DNA of 64,000 nucleotides from Marinibaculum pumilum. Its GTDB lineage: Bacteria > Pseudomonadota > Alphaproteobacteria > Ferrovibrionales > Ferrovibrionaceae. A model generated the notes under the pieces. That model did no database searches and had not been told where the DNA came from. It saw only the letters and a list, made by a program, of their open reading frames with translations. The stretch's first letter is position 1, and each line of letters begins with the position of its first letter. Of the stretch, positions 43,188-51,858 are shown piece after piece. The position numbers were made by a program, and so were the translations under genes. The stretch covers positions 310,001 through 374,000 of the forward strand of contig NZ_JBHRTR010000054.1 in the NCBI RefSeq assembly GCF_042646425.1. Reading direction: 5' to 3'.

Positions 43188-44120
43188 TTACGGCATCGGG
43201 CTGTCATCGCCCCAGTAGGTGCGGTCGGAGAACCACTGGGTATAGGCGCCGTAGGTCACCGGCACAGCCGAGCCGTGACCGGGCATGCCGTCCAGCACGG
43301 TATCCGCGTCGGGCCCGTAGAACAGCGGGATCGACACCCGCTCCCGACCGGACCGGTTGCGCACGAAATGCTCGGTGGACAGCACCCGGCCGCCGCTCCA
43401 ACGTTGCAGCGCATCGCCGGAATTGACCAGGAAGCTGCCCGGGAGATGCGGCGCCTCCGTCCAGTCGCGGCCCGCCGGCCGGATCCACAGGCCGGGCAGG
43501 TCGTTCTGCGGCAGGAAGGTCATGAAGCTGTTGTCGGTGTGCGGCGCAACACCGAAGCCCTCGCCATCGGCCGCGCGGGCGTCACCCGCAGGCTCGGCCG
43601 GATACCAGGCCAGGCGCATATGCATGTCCGCCGGCGCAAACCGCCCCGCCAGCCAGCCTGCGGGCAGGCCGAGCGCCTGCTCGTAAAGCGGCAGCAGGCG
43701 CTGCGCCAGCGCATCCACCGCGGCCATGTAGTCGAGCACCCGCTCCCGGAAGCCGGGCAGGCCCTCCGGCCAGTGGTTCAGCCCCTCCTCCTCCCGCTTG
43801 CAGAGGAAGGCGGCCACCCGGTTCGCCTGCCCCCCGTCATAGAGCGCGGTGGTGCGGGTGGTGCCGCTGCCGACGCCGACATAGCCGGTGATCTGCCGGG
43901 TCACCGGCAGCGACGCCTTCGCCGCCTCGGGCAGGGCATGGAAGCGCCGGCATTCCGCGAAGGTCGCCTCGACGATCGACCAGTCGATGCCGTGGCCGGT
44001 GACGAAGTGGAAGCCGACCTTCTCCAGCGCATGCCGCAGGGCTGCGGCAAGCGCCGGCGCCGCGCCGCCGCGCCAGTCCGCCAGGTCCAGGACCGGGATC
44101 TCGGCGCGGCCGCCGCTCAT
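43188..44120 (-). CDS. Isopenicillin-N-synthase-like 2OG/Fe(II) oxygenase
   Basis: A 310-residue plant-like oxygenase (DIOX_N plus 2OG-FeII_Oxy). It shows EIPVLDLADW and EKVGFHFVTGHGI at the N-terminus, the iron ligands His194 and Asp196 (APHTDNSFM), the distal His251 (LSTEHFVRN) and the co-substrate RxS motif (RERVSIP), where Arg binds 2-oxoglutarate. The family includes IPNS, ACC oxidase, gibberellin oxidases and bacterial ethylene-forming enzyme; the substrate is unknown. It is the last gene of a five-gene operon with two alpha/beta hydrolases and overlaps the upstream one by ATGA, so it acts in the same pathway. Confidence 0.88.
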   Translation of the reverse strand: MSGGRAEIPVLDLADWRGGAAPALAAALRHALEKVGFHFVTGHGIDWSIVEATFAECRRFHALPEAAKASLPVTRQITGYVGVGSGTTRTTALYDGGQANRVAAFLCKREEEGLNHWPEGLPGFRERVLDYMAAVDALAQRLLPLYEQALGLPAGWLAGRFAPADMHMRLAWYPAEPAGDARAADGEGFGVAPHTDNSFMTFLPQNDLPGLWIRPAGRDWTEAPHLPGSFLVNSGDALQRWSGGRVLSTEHFVRNRSGRERVSIPLFYGPDADTVLDGMPGHGSAVPVTYGAYTQWFSDRTYWGDDSPMP

Positions 44121-44851
44121 GCCCCGCCTTCGGCGCGGGCGATCTCGTCGATGCAAGCGGCCAGGCGCTGTGGCATCGAAAGAAAGGGCGAATGGTCGCT
44201 GTCCAGGGTGAAGACCCGCCTGCAGGGGGTCGCCGCCTGCATGTCGCGCTGATCGTCGATCGGGATCGCCTTGTCCTGCAGGCATTCGATGTAGTAGCGC
44301 GGCACCCGGCCGTAGCGTTCCGCGCTGCACCGCATCGGCACCGTCGAGGGCGCCATCGCCTGCGGCCGCAGCCGCGCGACGGCGGCCTCCGCATCGGCCG
44401 GGTCGCAGCCGCCGTAGAAGATCTCCACCAGCGCTTCCGGCCGGATCGTGGAGGTCAGGCCGTCGTCCGACATCACCCGGTTCTGCGAGATCAGGGTCGG
44501 CGGCTTGCCCGCCCGCCAGTCCAGCAGGCTCTGCCCCTCCGGCAGCAGCTGCGCGGTCAGGTAGACAAGCGCCCGCAGCCGGTCAGGCACCGCCTCCGCC
44601 ACCGGCGTGATGGTCAGGCCGGCCAGGGAATGCCCGACCAGGACGACGGGCTGCTGCTGCGCCTCGATCACCGCGACGACGGCCTCGACATAGCGGTCCA
44701 GGGTCACCTCTGCCGCCGGCGTCGGGTCGCGGCCGCTGCCGGGCAGGTCGGGCGCGACGGTGCGGTGCCCGGCCTGCTCCAGAAGAGGCTGCAGCTTCTC
44801 CCAGCACCAGCCGCCATGCCAGGCGCCATGGACCAGTACGCAGACCGCCAT
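44117..44851 (-). CDS. Alpha/beta hydrolase, operon copy 2
   Basis: A 244-residue alpha/beta hydrolase of the methylesterase type. The oxyanion motif is LVHGAWHGGWCWEKL, the nucleophile elbow is VLVGHSLAGLTITPVA (Ser in GHSLAG), and the late acid/His region is YIECLQDKAIPIDDQRDM with SDHSPFLSMPQRL (His). HGAWHGGWCW is the signature of salicylate- and methyl-ester hydrolases of the plant MES/HNL group, so a small ester or lactone is the probable substrate. It is about 50 percent identical by eye to the upstream copy, so the two arose by tandem duplication. Overlap with the oxygenase gene is 4 bp. Confidence 0.9.
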   Translation of the reverse strand: MAVCVLVHGAWHGGWCWEKLQPLLEQAGHRTVAPDLPGSGRDPTPAAEVTLDRYVEAVVAVIEAQQQPVVLVGHSLAGLTITPVAEAVPDRLRALVYLTAQLLPEGQSLLDWRAGKPPTLISQNRVMSDDGLTSTIRPEALVEIFYGGCDPADAEAAVARLRPQAMAPSTVPMRCSAERYGRVPRYYIECLQDKAIPIDDQRDMQAATPCRRVFTLDSDHSPFLSMPQRLAACIDEIARAEGGA

Positions 44852-44885
44852 CTTGTCTCCTCCCTCGTCGGTATCGTGCCCCGGA

Positions 44886-45617
44886 TCAGTCGGTCGCCGC
44901 CGCGATGCGTACCAGGCACTCGGCCAGCGCCGGTGCCTGCGAGAGCATCGGCGAATGCGCGGCGTCCAGGCTGAAGGTCGCGGTGCCCGGTGCCGCCCCC
45001 ACCATGCGCCGCTGCTCCTCCGGTGTGATGGTCACGTCCCGGTCGCAGTAAAGGTACCAGCGCGGCAGCCGTCCCCAGCGCGCCGCGCTCACCCGCACCG
45101 GGGTCTCGTAGAGGCGCATCGCCTGGGGACCCAGGCGGGCGGCCGCCGCCCGGCCTTCCTCCGGCGTGCAATCGCCGTAGAAGCAGTCCAGCGCCGCGTC
45201 CGGCGGCATGGTCGAGGTACCGTCCGCCGCCATCACCCGTGCCCGCGCGGGCGGGTTGGGGGGACGTCCGGCGCGCCAGGCGACGGCGGACATGCCGTCG
45301 GGCAGCATCACGGCGGTCACATAGACCAGGGCGGCCAGCCGATCGGGCACCGCCTCGCCGACCGCCGAGAGGGTCAGGCCGCCCAGCGAATGGCCGACCA
45401 GGATCACCGGCTGGCCGGCCGGCACCCGGTCCAGCATCTCGATCGTGCGCCGCGCATAGCCCTCCTGGTCGGCCTCCGCCGCCGGCGCAGGGTCGTCGCC
45501 GCTGCCCGGCAGGTCGAAGGCCAGGGCGGCATGGCCGGCGCCTTCCAGCAGCGGGACCAGCTTCTGCCAGCACCAGGCGCCGTGCCAGGAACCGTGGATC
45601 AGAAGGAAGCAGGCCAA
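44886..45617 (-). CDS. Alpha/beta hydrolase, operon copy 1
   Basis: A 243-residue hydrolase, starting at TTG 45617 (5 nt after the NnrU stop) because no ATG or GTG is available in the right place: LACFLLIHGSWHGAWCWQKL. The catalytic Ser is in VILVGHSLGGLTLSAVG, the Asp/Glu region is YLYCDRDVTITPEEQRRM and the His is in DAAHSPMLSQAPAL. It has the same MES/HNL-like fold as its neighbour. Two esterases or lactonases in tandem beside an oxygenase hint at successive hydrolysis steps or two related substrates. Confidence 0.87.
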   Translation of the reverse strand: MACFLLIHGSWHGAWCWQKLVPLLEGAGHAALAFDLPGSGDDPAPAAEADQEGYARRTIEMLDRVPAGQPVILVGHSLGGLTLSAVGEAVPDRLAALVYVTAVMLPDGMSAVAWRAGRPPNPPARARVMAADGTSTMPPDAALDCFYGDCTPEEGRAAAARLGPQAMRLYETPVRVSAARWGRLPRWYLYCDRDVTITPEEQRRMVGAAPGTATFSLDAAHSPMLSQAPALAECLVRIAAATD

Positions 45618-45622
45618 GCCGG

Positions 45623-46318
45623 TCAGCCGCCCATCGTCAGGCCCGGGATTGCCGGCATGCCGAACAGCTCGCCGTGCACATGGATGATCGCAAGATAGAG
45701 GATCACCGCCGCGAGCGGCCGCCACCAGCCGATCTCCCGCCAGCTGACGGTCTGGCGCCCGCCCGCCGCGGCGGCGAAGGGCAGGATCGAGGTCTGCGCG
45801 ACGAAGGCCTCGTAGCGCGCCCCCATGCTGCGGCGGCGCTTGCGGTCGATGGAGAACATGCCGTTCACCGACACCACCAGGAAGCTGCCGAAAAACAGCA
45901 GGGAGGCCAGGTCGCCATTGGCCAGCAGATGCCCCAGCGCCCAGAGGCCGAAGGCCCAGAGCATCGGATGGCGCGTGATGCGGGTGATGCCGAAGACCGG
46001 CAGCGGCGCACTGCCGGCCGCCGGCGGGCCGGCAGAGGTCGGATTCTTCTGCGTCACCGACGGCACGAAGAACAGCAGCGCGAAGGGCATCAGCACCAGC
46101 GGCGCATAGCCCAGCAGGGTGCCCGGCGGCCAGAGCTCGAGATAGGACGCCGCCGCCCAGGCGAAGATCAGCCCGGCCAGGCCGATCGCGCTGAGCACCG
46201 AGAACAGGCCGGCGAAGCCGGTCTCGCCGATGCGGCCGGCAATCGCCGGGCGCAGCGGCCCGGCGACCAGAAAGTGGATGCCGAGCCAGTAGATGGTCGC
46301 CACGATCAGCCAGGTCAT
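45623..46318 (-). CDS. NnrU-family integral membrane protein
   Basis: A 231-residue polytopic membrane protein of the NnrU/isoprenylcysteine-methyltransferase-like type. Helices: TWLIVATIYWLGIHFLVAGP, LFSVLSAIGLAGLIFAWAAA, LGYAPLVLMPFALLFFVPSV and further. The diagnostic block TRITRHPMLWAFGLWALGHLLANGD (seen as RHPMLWAFGLWALGH) is the ICMT/NnrU core, and the C-terminus has YLAIIHVHGELFGM. NnrU is known near denitrification genes, yet its function is unresolved; phospholipid or quinone methylation is one idea. It overlaps the Sel1 gene stop by ATGA and leads into the hydrolases. Confidence 0.88.
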   Translation of the reverse strand: MTWLIVATIYWLGIHFLVAGPLRPAIAGRIGETGFAGLFSVLSAIGLAGLIFAWAAASYLELWPPGTLLGYAPLVLMPFALLFFVPSVTQKNPTSAGPPAAGSAPLPVFGITRITRHPMLWAFGLWALGHLLANGDLASLLFFGSFLVVSVNGMFSIDRKRRRSMGARYEAFVAQTSILPFAAAAGGRQTVSWREIGWWRPLAAVILYLAIIHVHGELFGMPAIPGLTMGG

Positions 46319-48321
46319 TGCCTGTCCTCCCCCTCCTGCCGGCGGGCGGCGTCCATCTCCGCCCGCAGGTCCCGGTAGCGCTGCGCCGCCCGCTCCTGCA
46401 CCGCCGCTGGCATGGCCTGCTCCAGCAGCTGGCGGTTGCGACCGGCCTGCAGCATCCCCTCGACCTCCGCCATGCGCCACCAGGCCCAGGCCTCCGCGGC
46501 ATCCGCCGGAACGCCCTGACCGGTGCGATGCAGGTCGCCCAGATTGAACATCGCCTGCACCTGTCCCGCCAGCGCGGCCTGCCGGTAGAGCTGCGCCGCC
46601 CGCGTCTTGTCCACCGCCATGCCCATGCCGGCATCGTGGAAGCTGGCCAGGGCGAAAAGCGCATCCCGGTTGCCGGCCGCCGCCGCCCGTTCGTACCAGC
46701 GCGCGGCCTCCGCCAGGTCGGGCGGCCCGGTCACGCCATTGGCGGCAAAGATCGCCAGATTCATCATCGCATAGACATTGCCCTGCGCGGCAGCGGCGCG
46801 GTGCCAGCGGGCCGCCGCCTGGCGGTCCTGCGGCAGGTAGCGGCCATCCGCCAGCCAGACGGCAAGGCGGAACTGGCTGTCCTCGTAGCCGTCTTCCGCC
46901 GCGGCCCGCAGCAGGTCGGCTGCCGCCGCCGGGTCCGGCGGCGCCCCCCTGCCTTCCGCCAGCATCAGGGCCAGCCCATGGCGGGCGTCGTTCTGGCCCT
47001 GCGCCGCCGCGCGCCGCAGCCAGTCCACCGCCGCCGCCGGATCGGCCGGACGGTCCCGCCCGTCGCGCAGCGAGAGGCCGTAATTGGCCTGGCCGTTGGC
47101 GTCGCCGGCCTCCGCCGCGATGCGGAAATGACGCACTGCCGCCGCGCGGTCGGCCGGCCCGCCGCGGCCATGCAGCAGCAGGACGCCGAGATTGTTGTGG
47201 GCACCGGGATCGCCCAGCTCCGCGGCGCGGCGGTACAGGGCGCGCGCAGCGGCGAGGTCGGGTTCCATGCCATGGCCCTGCGCATGCATGACCGCCAGAT
47301 TGTAGATCGCCGGCGCATAGTCCTGGCGGGCGGCGGCCTCGTACAGGCTGCGGGCCTGCGCCGGATCCTCGGCCACGCCGACGCCGTATTCGTGCATGTA
47401 GCCCAGGTTGGTCATCGCCTCTACCGCGCCCAGTGTCGCCGCGCGGCGATACCAGTGCAGCGCGGCCGCCGGGTCGACCGCCACGCCGTCGCCGAACTGG
47501 AAGGCCCGTCCCAGATCGTTCATCGCCCGCCGGTCGCCGCCATCGGCGGCGCGACGGAACAGGCGCACTGCCGCCGCCGGATCCGCCGGCTGGCCTTCGC
47601 CGTCGCGCAGCATCTCCGCCAGCTCGGTATCGGCGGCAGGACTGCCCAGCGCGCGGGCGGTGTCGAACCAGCGCCGTGCCTCTGCAGGATCGACCGGCAC
47701 GCCGTCGCCATGGCGATAGATCCGCCCCAGCATCACCGCCGCATTGGCGATGCCCGCCTCCGCCGCAACGATCAGGTCGGCGCGGGCGCGCGCCGGGTCC
47801 GCAGGCAGGCCATGCCCCAGCAGCCGCAGGACGGACAGGTTCGCCAGGGCGACCAGGTCGCCGGCTTCCGCGGCCTGCCGGAACAGCTCGGCCGCCGCGG
47901 CAAGGTCGCGCGGCCCGCCCTGCCCCAGGGCCTGCATCACCCCCAGGGAGGTCAGCGCCGGGGCCACGCCGCCATCGGCCGCGGCACGGAACCAGCGCGC
48001 CGCGGCGGCGAAGTCCGCCGGCCGGTCGGCCGCGCCGACATGCAGCGCCAGGCCCAGCCTGTACTGCGCCATGGCATCGCCGGCCTCGGCCGCCCGGCGC
48101 AGCGGGGCCAGCCGTTCCGTGCTGTCCGGCGGCGGGGCCGAGTGCGGGCCGCCCTGCAGCATGTCCTGCAGGCCGGGTCGTGCCGCCGCCAGGGCCGCAT
48201 CGACCGGCACCGCCAGCAGCAGGGGGAGCAGCAGGCCGCCAGCCATCAGGAGGACGGTCCGTCGGGTACGGGCCGACAGGGGAATGACCGATGCAGGAAA
48301 GGCAGGTCGGACGTACGTCAT
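46315..48321 (-). CDS. Exported Sel1-repeat (TPR-like) scaffold protein
   Basis: A 668-residue protein made of roughly 15 Sel1-like repeats of about 36 residues, each with the pattern A-x-x-L-G-x-(x)-Y-x-x-G-x-G-V-x-x-D-x-x-x-A, such as AAAEAGDAMAQYRLGLALH, AVMLGRIYRHGDGVPVDPAE, AMTNLGYMHEYGVGVAEDP and YNLAVMHAQGHGMEPDL. A membrane helix or leader (TVLLMAGGLLLPLLLAVPV) at residues about 22-42 puts the repeats in the periplasm. ATG at 48321 (second of GTG-ATG). Sel1 repeats form superhelical docking platforms. It is the first gene of the five-gene operon, and an adaptor role for the enzymes downstream is inferred. Confidence 0.92.
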   Translation of the reverse strand: MTYVRPAFPASVIPLSARTRRTVLLMAGGLLLPLLLAVPVDAALAAARPGLQDMLQGGPHSAPPPDSTERLAPLRRAAEAGDAMAQYRLGLALHVGAADRPADFAAAARWFRAAADGGVAPALTSLGVMQALGQGGPRDLAAAAELFRQAAEAGDLVALANLSVLRLLGHGLPADPARARADLIVAAEAGIANAAVMLGRIYRHGDGVPVDPAEARRWFDTARALGSPAADTELAEMLRDGEGQPADPAAAVRLFRRAADGGDRRAMNDLGRAFQFGDGVAVDPAAALHWYRRAATLGAVEAMTNLGYMHEYGVGVAEDPAQARSLYEAAARQDYAPAIYNLAVMHAQGHGMEPDLAAARALYRRAAELGDPGAHNNLGVLLLHGRGGPADRAAAVRHFRIAAEAGDANGQANYGLSLRDGRDRPADPAAAVDWLRRAAAQGQNDARHGLALMLAEGRGAPPDPAAAADLLRAAAEDGYEDSQFRLAVWLADGRYLPQDRQAAARWHRAAAAQGNVYAMMNLAIFAANGVTGPPDLAEAARWYERAAAAGNRDALFALASFHDAGMGMAVDKTRAAQLYRQAALAGQVQAMFNLGDLHRTGQGVPADAAEAWAWWRMAEVEGMLQAGRNRQLLEQAMPAAVQERAAQRYRDLRAEMDAARRQEGEDRQ

Positions 48322-48358
48322 CACGGGGCAACGATCCCGGCTGGCTGGGCGGAAAAGG

Positions 48359-48619
48359 TCAACGGGCGAGGTCGATGGCGGCGCGTCCGGCAGGTGTCAG
48401 CCGGCAGACCAGCCAGTCCGGCTTGATCGGGTTGTCGAACCAGGGTTCCGCCCATCCGGCCGCCATGCAGCCGCGGATCACCCGTGCGTCGATGCGCTGC
48501 CCGTCCTCGTCGAACAGCGGCAGCTTGCCGCCGGCCTGGGCCAGGCCGCGGCGCAGGTAGCGGATCTGCGCGGGTGAGGGCCGCTGGTTCGTCGATCGCA
48601 GTAATGTCTTGTCCTGCAC
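48359..48619 (-). CDS. Small uncharacterised protein (winged-helix-like)
   Basis: An 86-residue protein: SPAQIRYLRRGLAQAGGKLP, LFDEDGQRIDARVIRGC, AAGWAEPWFDNPIKPDWLVC and RLTPAGRAAIDLAR. The ending, with LVCRLTPAGRAAI, is the typical wing of small winged-helix domains, and proteins like it are common in alphaproteobacteria. The GTG at 48619 is the probable start, because only the segment from there has the conserved look; the frame continues far upstream antisense to the permease gene but without plausible sequence. It lies upstream of the Sel1 operon with 37 bp between. DNA binding is a possibility. Confidence 0.62.
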   Translation of the reverse strand: MQDKTLLRSTNQRPSPAQIRYLRRGLAQAGGKLPLFDEDGQRIDARVIRGCMAAGWAEPWFDNPIKPDWLVCRLTPAGRAAIDLAR

Positions 48620-48838
48620 GGCCGTCCAGCCCCTGCTCCGCCACCCTGTCAAAGGTATCGGAGAAGCGCCGCTTCGGGAAGCGCACCCGCGTCCCGTCCC
48701 GGTGCCGTTCCGCACTCCCGCCATCGCACCCTGCGGCAAGGCGCGGACTGGCAAAGCCGCCCGCCATGGCGTAAGGCTGGAGCCGTTACTGCTACTCATT
48801 GTCATCAGCAAGATTCGAGCGCCCCTCCCATCAGCGAC

Positions 48839-50575
48839 ATGACAGACCGGCTTCATCGCCTTGCACCGGAGGGTGCCGGCGCCGCCCCCCCGTCCGAGAC
48901 GCTGACCGCGCCGCTGACGACTGTACCGCCGCGCCTGCGCCCGGCCGGCGGTCGCGTGCCCGCCAGCCTGCGTGCCGCCGGGCTGGCGATCGCGGTCCTG
49001 GTGGCGGTGCCGATCCTGGTCGTGGTTGCGGCCACCCTGTTCCCGGATTCCGGCACGCGGGCGCATATCGTCGAGGTGCTGCTGCCCCGCTATGTCACCA
49101 ACACGGTGCTGCTGGTGCTGGCGGTGGGCATCCTGGCAGGGGGCCTGGGCATCGGCGGTGCCTGGCTGACCACGATGTGCCGCTTTCCCGGCCAGCGCTT
49201 CTTCGTCTGGGCGCTGGTGCTGCCCTTCGCGGTGCCCGGCTACCTGATGGCCTATACCTATACTGACCTGCTGGAGAGCTACGGCCCGGTCCAGGCCGCG
49301 CTGCGGGACGCCACCGGGCTGCGCTTCGGGGAGTACTGGTTCCCCGGCATCCGCACCCTGGAAGGCGCGGCGGTGATGCTGGGCTTCGTGCTCTACCCTT
49401 ACGTCTACCTGTCCACCCGCGCCGGCCTGCTGGCCCAGTCCGGCACCATGCTGGACGTGGCGCGGGCGCTGGGGGCCGGGCCCTGGCGGCTGTTCGGCAA
49501 GGTGGCGCTGCCGGTGCTGCGGCCGGCGATCGTCGCCGGGCTGGCCCTGGCGCTGATGGAGACCCTGGCCGATTTCGGCACCGTCTCCTATTTCGGCGTG
49601 CAGACCTTCACCACCGGCATCTACCGGGCCTGGTTCTCCTATGGCGAGCCGGTGGTGGCCGCGCAGCTGTCGACGGCATTGCTGTCCGCGGTGATCCTGG
49701 TGCTGCTGCTGGAGCGGCTCAGCCGCGGGCGCCGGCATTTCGCCGCCGGCGCGAGGCGGCAGACGCCGCTGCCCTGCTACCGGCTGCACGGCCTGCGCGC
49801 CGCGGCCGCGATCATCGCCTGCCTCCTGCCGCTGGCGATCGGCTTCGTCATCCCGGCGGCGCGGCTGCTCTACCTGTCGGTCATGGACGGCGATGCGCAG
49901 TTCGGCAGGCGCTACCTGGAACTGGTCGGCAATTCGCTGCTGCTGGGGGCGGTCGCCGCGCCGCTTGCCGTGGCGGCCGCGGTCGTGGTCGCGGCGCTCG
50001 CCCGGATGCACAGCAGCCGCACCACCCGCGCCGCGGCCGGCATGGCAGGCCTGGGCTATGCGATCCCGGGGTCGGTGATCGCCGTCGGCATCCTGCTGCC
50101 CTTCGCCGCCATCGACCGCGGGCTCAACGCCCTGGCCACCGGCCTGCTGGACTGGCAGCCCGGGCTGGTCCTGACCGGCGGCATCGCCGGCCTTGTGGCG
50201 GCCTACCTGGTCCGCTTCCTGGCAGCCGCGCAGCACAGCCTGGCGGGCGGTTTCGGCCGCCTCTCGCCATCGGTCGACGCGGCGGCACGGACCCTCGGCG
50301 TGCGGCCCTGGGGGGTGATCCGCCGCATCCACCTGCCGCTGCTGCGGCCGGCGCTGCTGGCCGGCCTGCTGATCGTCTTCGTCGACGTGATCAAGGAACT
50401 GCCGGCCACCCTGATCCTGCGCCCGTTCAACTTCGATACCCTGGCGATCCAGGCCTACAACCTGGCCTCCGACGAACGGCTGGGGGAAGCCTCCACCGCC
50501 GCCCTGACGATCGTCGCCGTCGGCCTGCTGCCGGTCATCCTGCTGACCCGCAGCATGGCCCGCAGCGAGGATTGA
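48839..50575 (+). CDS. fbpB: Iron(III) ABC transporter permease (FbpB/SfuB type)
   Basis: A 578-residue fused permease made of two similar halves of about six helices each, which is the usual state of Fe(III) permeases. EAA-type loops mark both halves: DVARALGAGPWRLFGKVALP and DAAARTLGVRPWGVIRRIHLP. The membrane segments include LALMETLADFGTVSYFGVQ (a family signature). It imports ferric iron delivered by FbpA with energy from FbpC. The ATPase gene is not in the window. A sequence with some likeness to Fur boxes (TGATGACAATGAGTAGCAG on the minus strand) lies at 48788-48806. It faces the fbpA gene convergently. Confidence 0.9.
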   Translation: MTDRLHRLAPEGAGAAPPSETLTAPLTTVPPRLRPAGGRVPASLRAAGLAIAVLVAVPILVVVAATLFPDSGTRAHIVEVLLPRYVTNTVLLVLAVGILAGGLGIGGAWLTTMCRFPGQRFFVWALVLPFAVPGYLMAYTYTDLLESYGPVQAALRDATGLRFGEYWFPGIRTLEGAAVMLGFVLYPYVYLSTRAGLLAQSGTMLDVARALGAGPWRLFGKVALPVLRPAIVAGLALALMETLADFGTVSYFGVQTFTTGIYRAWFSYGEPVVAAQLSTALLSAVILVLLLERLSRGRRHFAAGARRQTPLPCYRLHGLRAAAAIIACLLPLAIGFVIPAARLLYLSVMDGDAQFGRRYLELVGNSLLLGAVAAPLAVAAAVVVAALARMHSSRTTRAAAGMAGLGYAIPGSVIAVGILLPFAAIDRGLNALATGLLDWQPGLVLTGGIAGLVAAYLVRFLAAAQHSLAGGFGRLSPSVDAAARTLGVRPWGVIRRIHLPLLRPALLAGLLIVFVDVIKELPATLILRPFNFDTLAIQAYNLASDERLGEASTAALTIVAVGLLPVILLTRSMARSED

Positions 50576-50589
50576 GCAAGGCAGGCACG

Positions 50590-50626
50590 AAAAAAGGGCC
50601 GCGCGGCGGCTGCCACGCGACCCTTC
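50590..50626 (-). terminator. Rho-independent terminator for fbpA
   Basis: On the minus strand the transcript can fold AGGGTCGCGTGG with CCGCGCGGCCCT (12 bp including two G-U) and then reads six U. It lies 25 nt past the fbpA stop. The plus-strand side lacks a T-run, so it serves fbpA, although the stem can also hinder readthrough from the permease gene. Confidence 0.8.
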
Positions 50627-50650
50627 GTTCCGTCGGGTGACGGTGCCGGG

Positions 50651-51697
50651 CTATTTCCAGCCGGCCTCGTCGTAGGTCATCTGCGCCTCGGACTGGCGCT
50701 CGCCCAGGACCCGGACGTTCAGGTCATCGGCCTTGAAGGTGCCGATCGAGGCCAGCGCCTCATTGCCGGCGGTGCCGCCATCGGCGGTGTACTCGTTGTT
50801 GCCGCGGGCGAAATAGCCCTGCGCCTCGGGGCTGGACAGGTATTCCAGGAACTTCACCGCCGCCGCCTTGTTCGGGGCGTTCGCGGCGACGCCCGCGGCG
50901 GAAATGTTCACATGGGTGCCGCGGCCGTCCTGGTTCGGGAAGATCACGCCGACCCGCTCGGTCACCGCCTTGTCGGCGGGATCGTCGGAGGTCAGCAGAC
51001 GCACATAGTAGTAGGTGTTGCCCAGCGACAGGCCGCATTCGCCGGAGGCGATGGACTTGATCTGCGCGGTGTCGTTGCCGGTCGGCGGCCGCGCCATGTT
51101 GGCGACCACCTTCTCCGCCCATTCCTTGGCCTTCTCGGGCCCGTGACGCTCGATCATCGAGGCCATCAGGGAGAGCTGGTACATGTTGCTGGAGGACCGG
51201 ATGCAGACCAGCCCCTTGGCCTCCGGCCGGGCCAGATCCTCGTAGGTCTGGAACAGCTCCGGATCGACCCGGTCCTTGTCGTAGTAGATCACCCGCGCCC
51301 GGCGGGAGAAGCCGTACCACTGGCCGTTGGGGTCACGCAGGGCTGCCGGGATCCGTTCGTTCAGGACGGCGGACTCCACGGGCTGCAGCAGGCCGGCCTC
51401 CTCCGCCCGCCAGATCCGGCCGGCATCGACCGTGATGAAGACGTCGGCCGGGCTTGCCGCCCCTTCCGCCTGCATGCGGGCCATCAGCTTGTCGGCATCG
51501 TCCTCGATCCGGTTGATCTTGATGCCGGTCTGCTCGGTGAACCCGTTGTAGAGCGCCTCGTCGGTCTGGTAGTGGCGCGACGAGTAGATGTTGAGTTCCT
51601 TGGCGTCGTCCGCCAGGGCCTGGCCCGCGACGGCGATCGCCGCCGCAAGGCCGCAGGTGGCGATCGCCCGCCCGGCGATGCGTCCGCTCAGATTCAT
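50651..51697 (-). CDS. fbpA: Iron(III)-binding periplasmic protein (FbpA/FutA type)
   Basis: A 348-residue periplasmic binding protein. The signal peptide is residues about 1-29 (IATCGLAAAIAVAGQALA), and the mature protein begins DDAKELNIYSSRHYQTDEAL. The iron-binding Tyr pair appears as SLGNTYYYVRL, with RARVIYYDKDRVDPEL and the N-terminal YSSRHY also present. GGAGGGGAG precedes the ATG at 51697. It passes Fe3+ to the permease. Both transporter genes are convergent rather than in one operon, which is less common; the FbpC ATPase is not seen. A semi-palindrome lies 94 bp upstream. Confidence 0.94.
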   Translation of the reverse strand: MNLSGRIAGRAIATCGLAAAIAVAGQALADDAKELNIYSSRHYQTDEALYNGFTEQTGIKINRIEDDADKLMARMQAEGAASPADVFITVDAGRIWRAEEAGLLQPVESAVLNERIPAALRDPNGQWYGFSRRARVIYYDKDRVDPELFQTYEDLARPEAKGLVCIRSSSNMYQLSLMASMIERHGPEKAKEWAEKVVANMARPPTGNDTAQIKSIASGECGLSLGNTYYYVRLLTSDDPADKAVTERVGVIFPNQDGRGTHVNISAAGVAANAPNKAAAVKFLEYLSSPEAQGYFARGNNEYTADGGTAGNEALASIGTFKADDLNVRVLGERQSEAQMTYDEAGWK

Positions 51698-51790
51698 GAC
51701 TCCCCTCCCAAGAAAGCCGCGTGAAAGACAGGGCACGTGCTCGGCTGGACACGCGCTTGGCCAGCCAATCGACCATAGGCTCTTTGCGCA

Positions 51791-51811
51791 TGCAAGTGAC
51801 TTTGAGTTGCA
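51791..51811. promoter_or_regulatory. Candidate iron-responsive operator upstream of fbpA
   Basis: TGCAAGTGACTTTGAGTTGCA is a 21-bp imperfect palindrome (7 of 10 pairs match, arms TGCAA/TTGCA) 94 bp before the fbpA start. It is like the TTGCAA-type Fur or RirA sites of alphaproteobacteria that I remember. Not confirmed. Confidence 0.35.
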
Positions 51812-51858
51812 GAAAGAGGAGGGACCCCGCCGCTCCGGCGGTTCTCACGCCGAGTTGA

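Noticed and set aside
48620..50332. Upstream extension of the small minus-strand gene
   Set aside because: The long extension is antisense to the iron permease and Gln/His-rich; only the last 86 codons look real.
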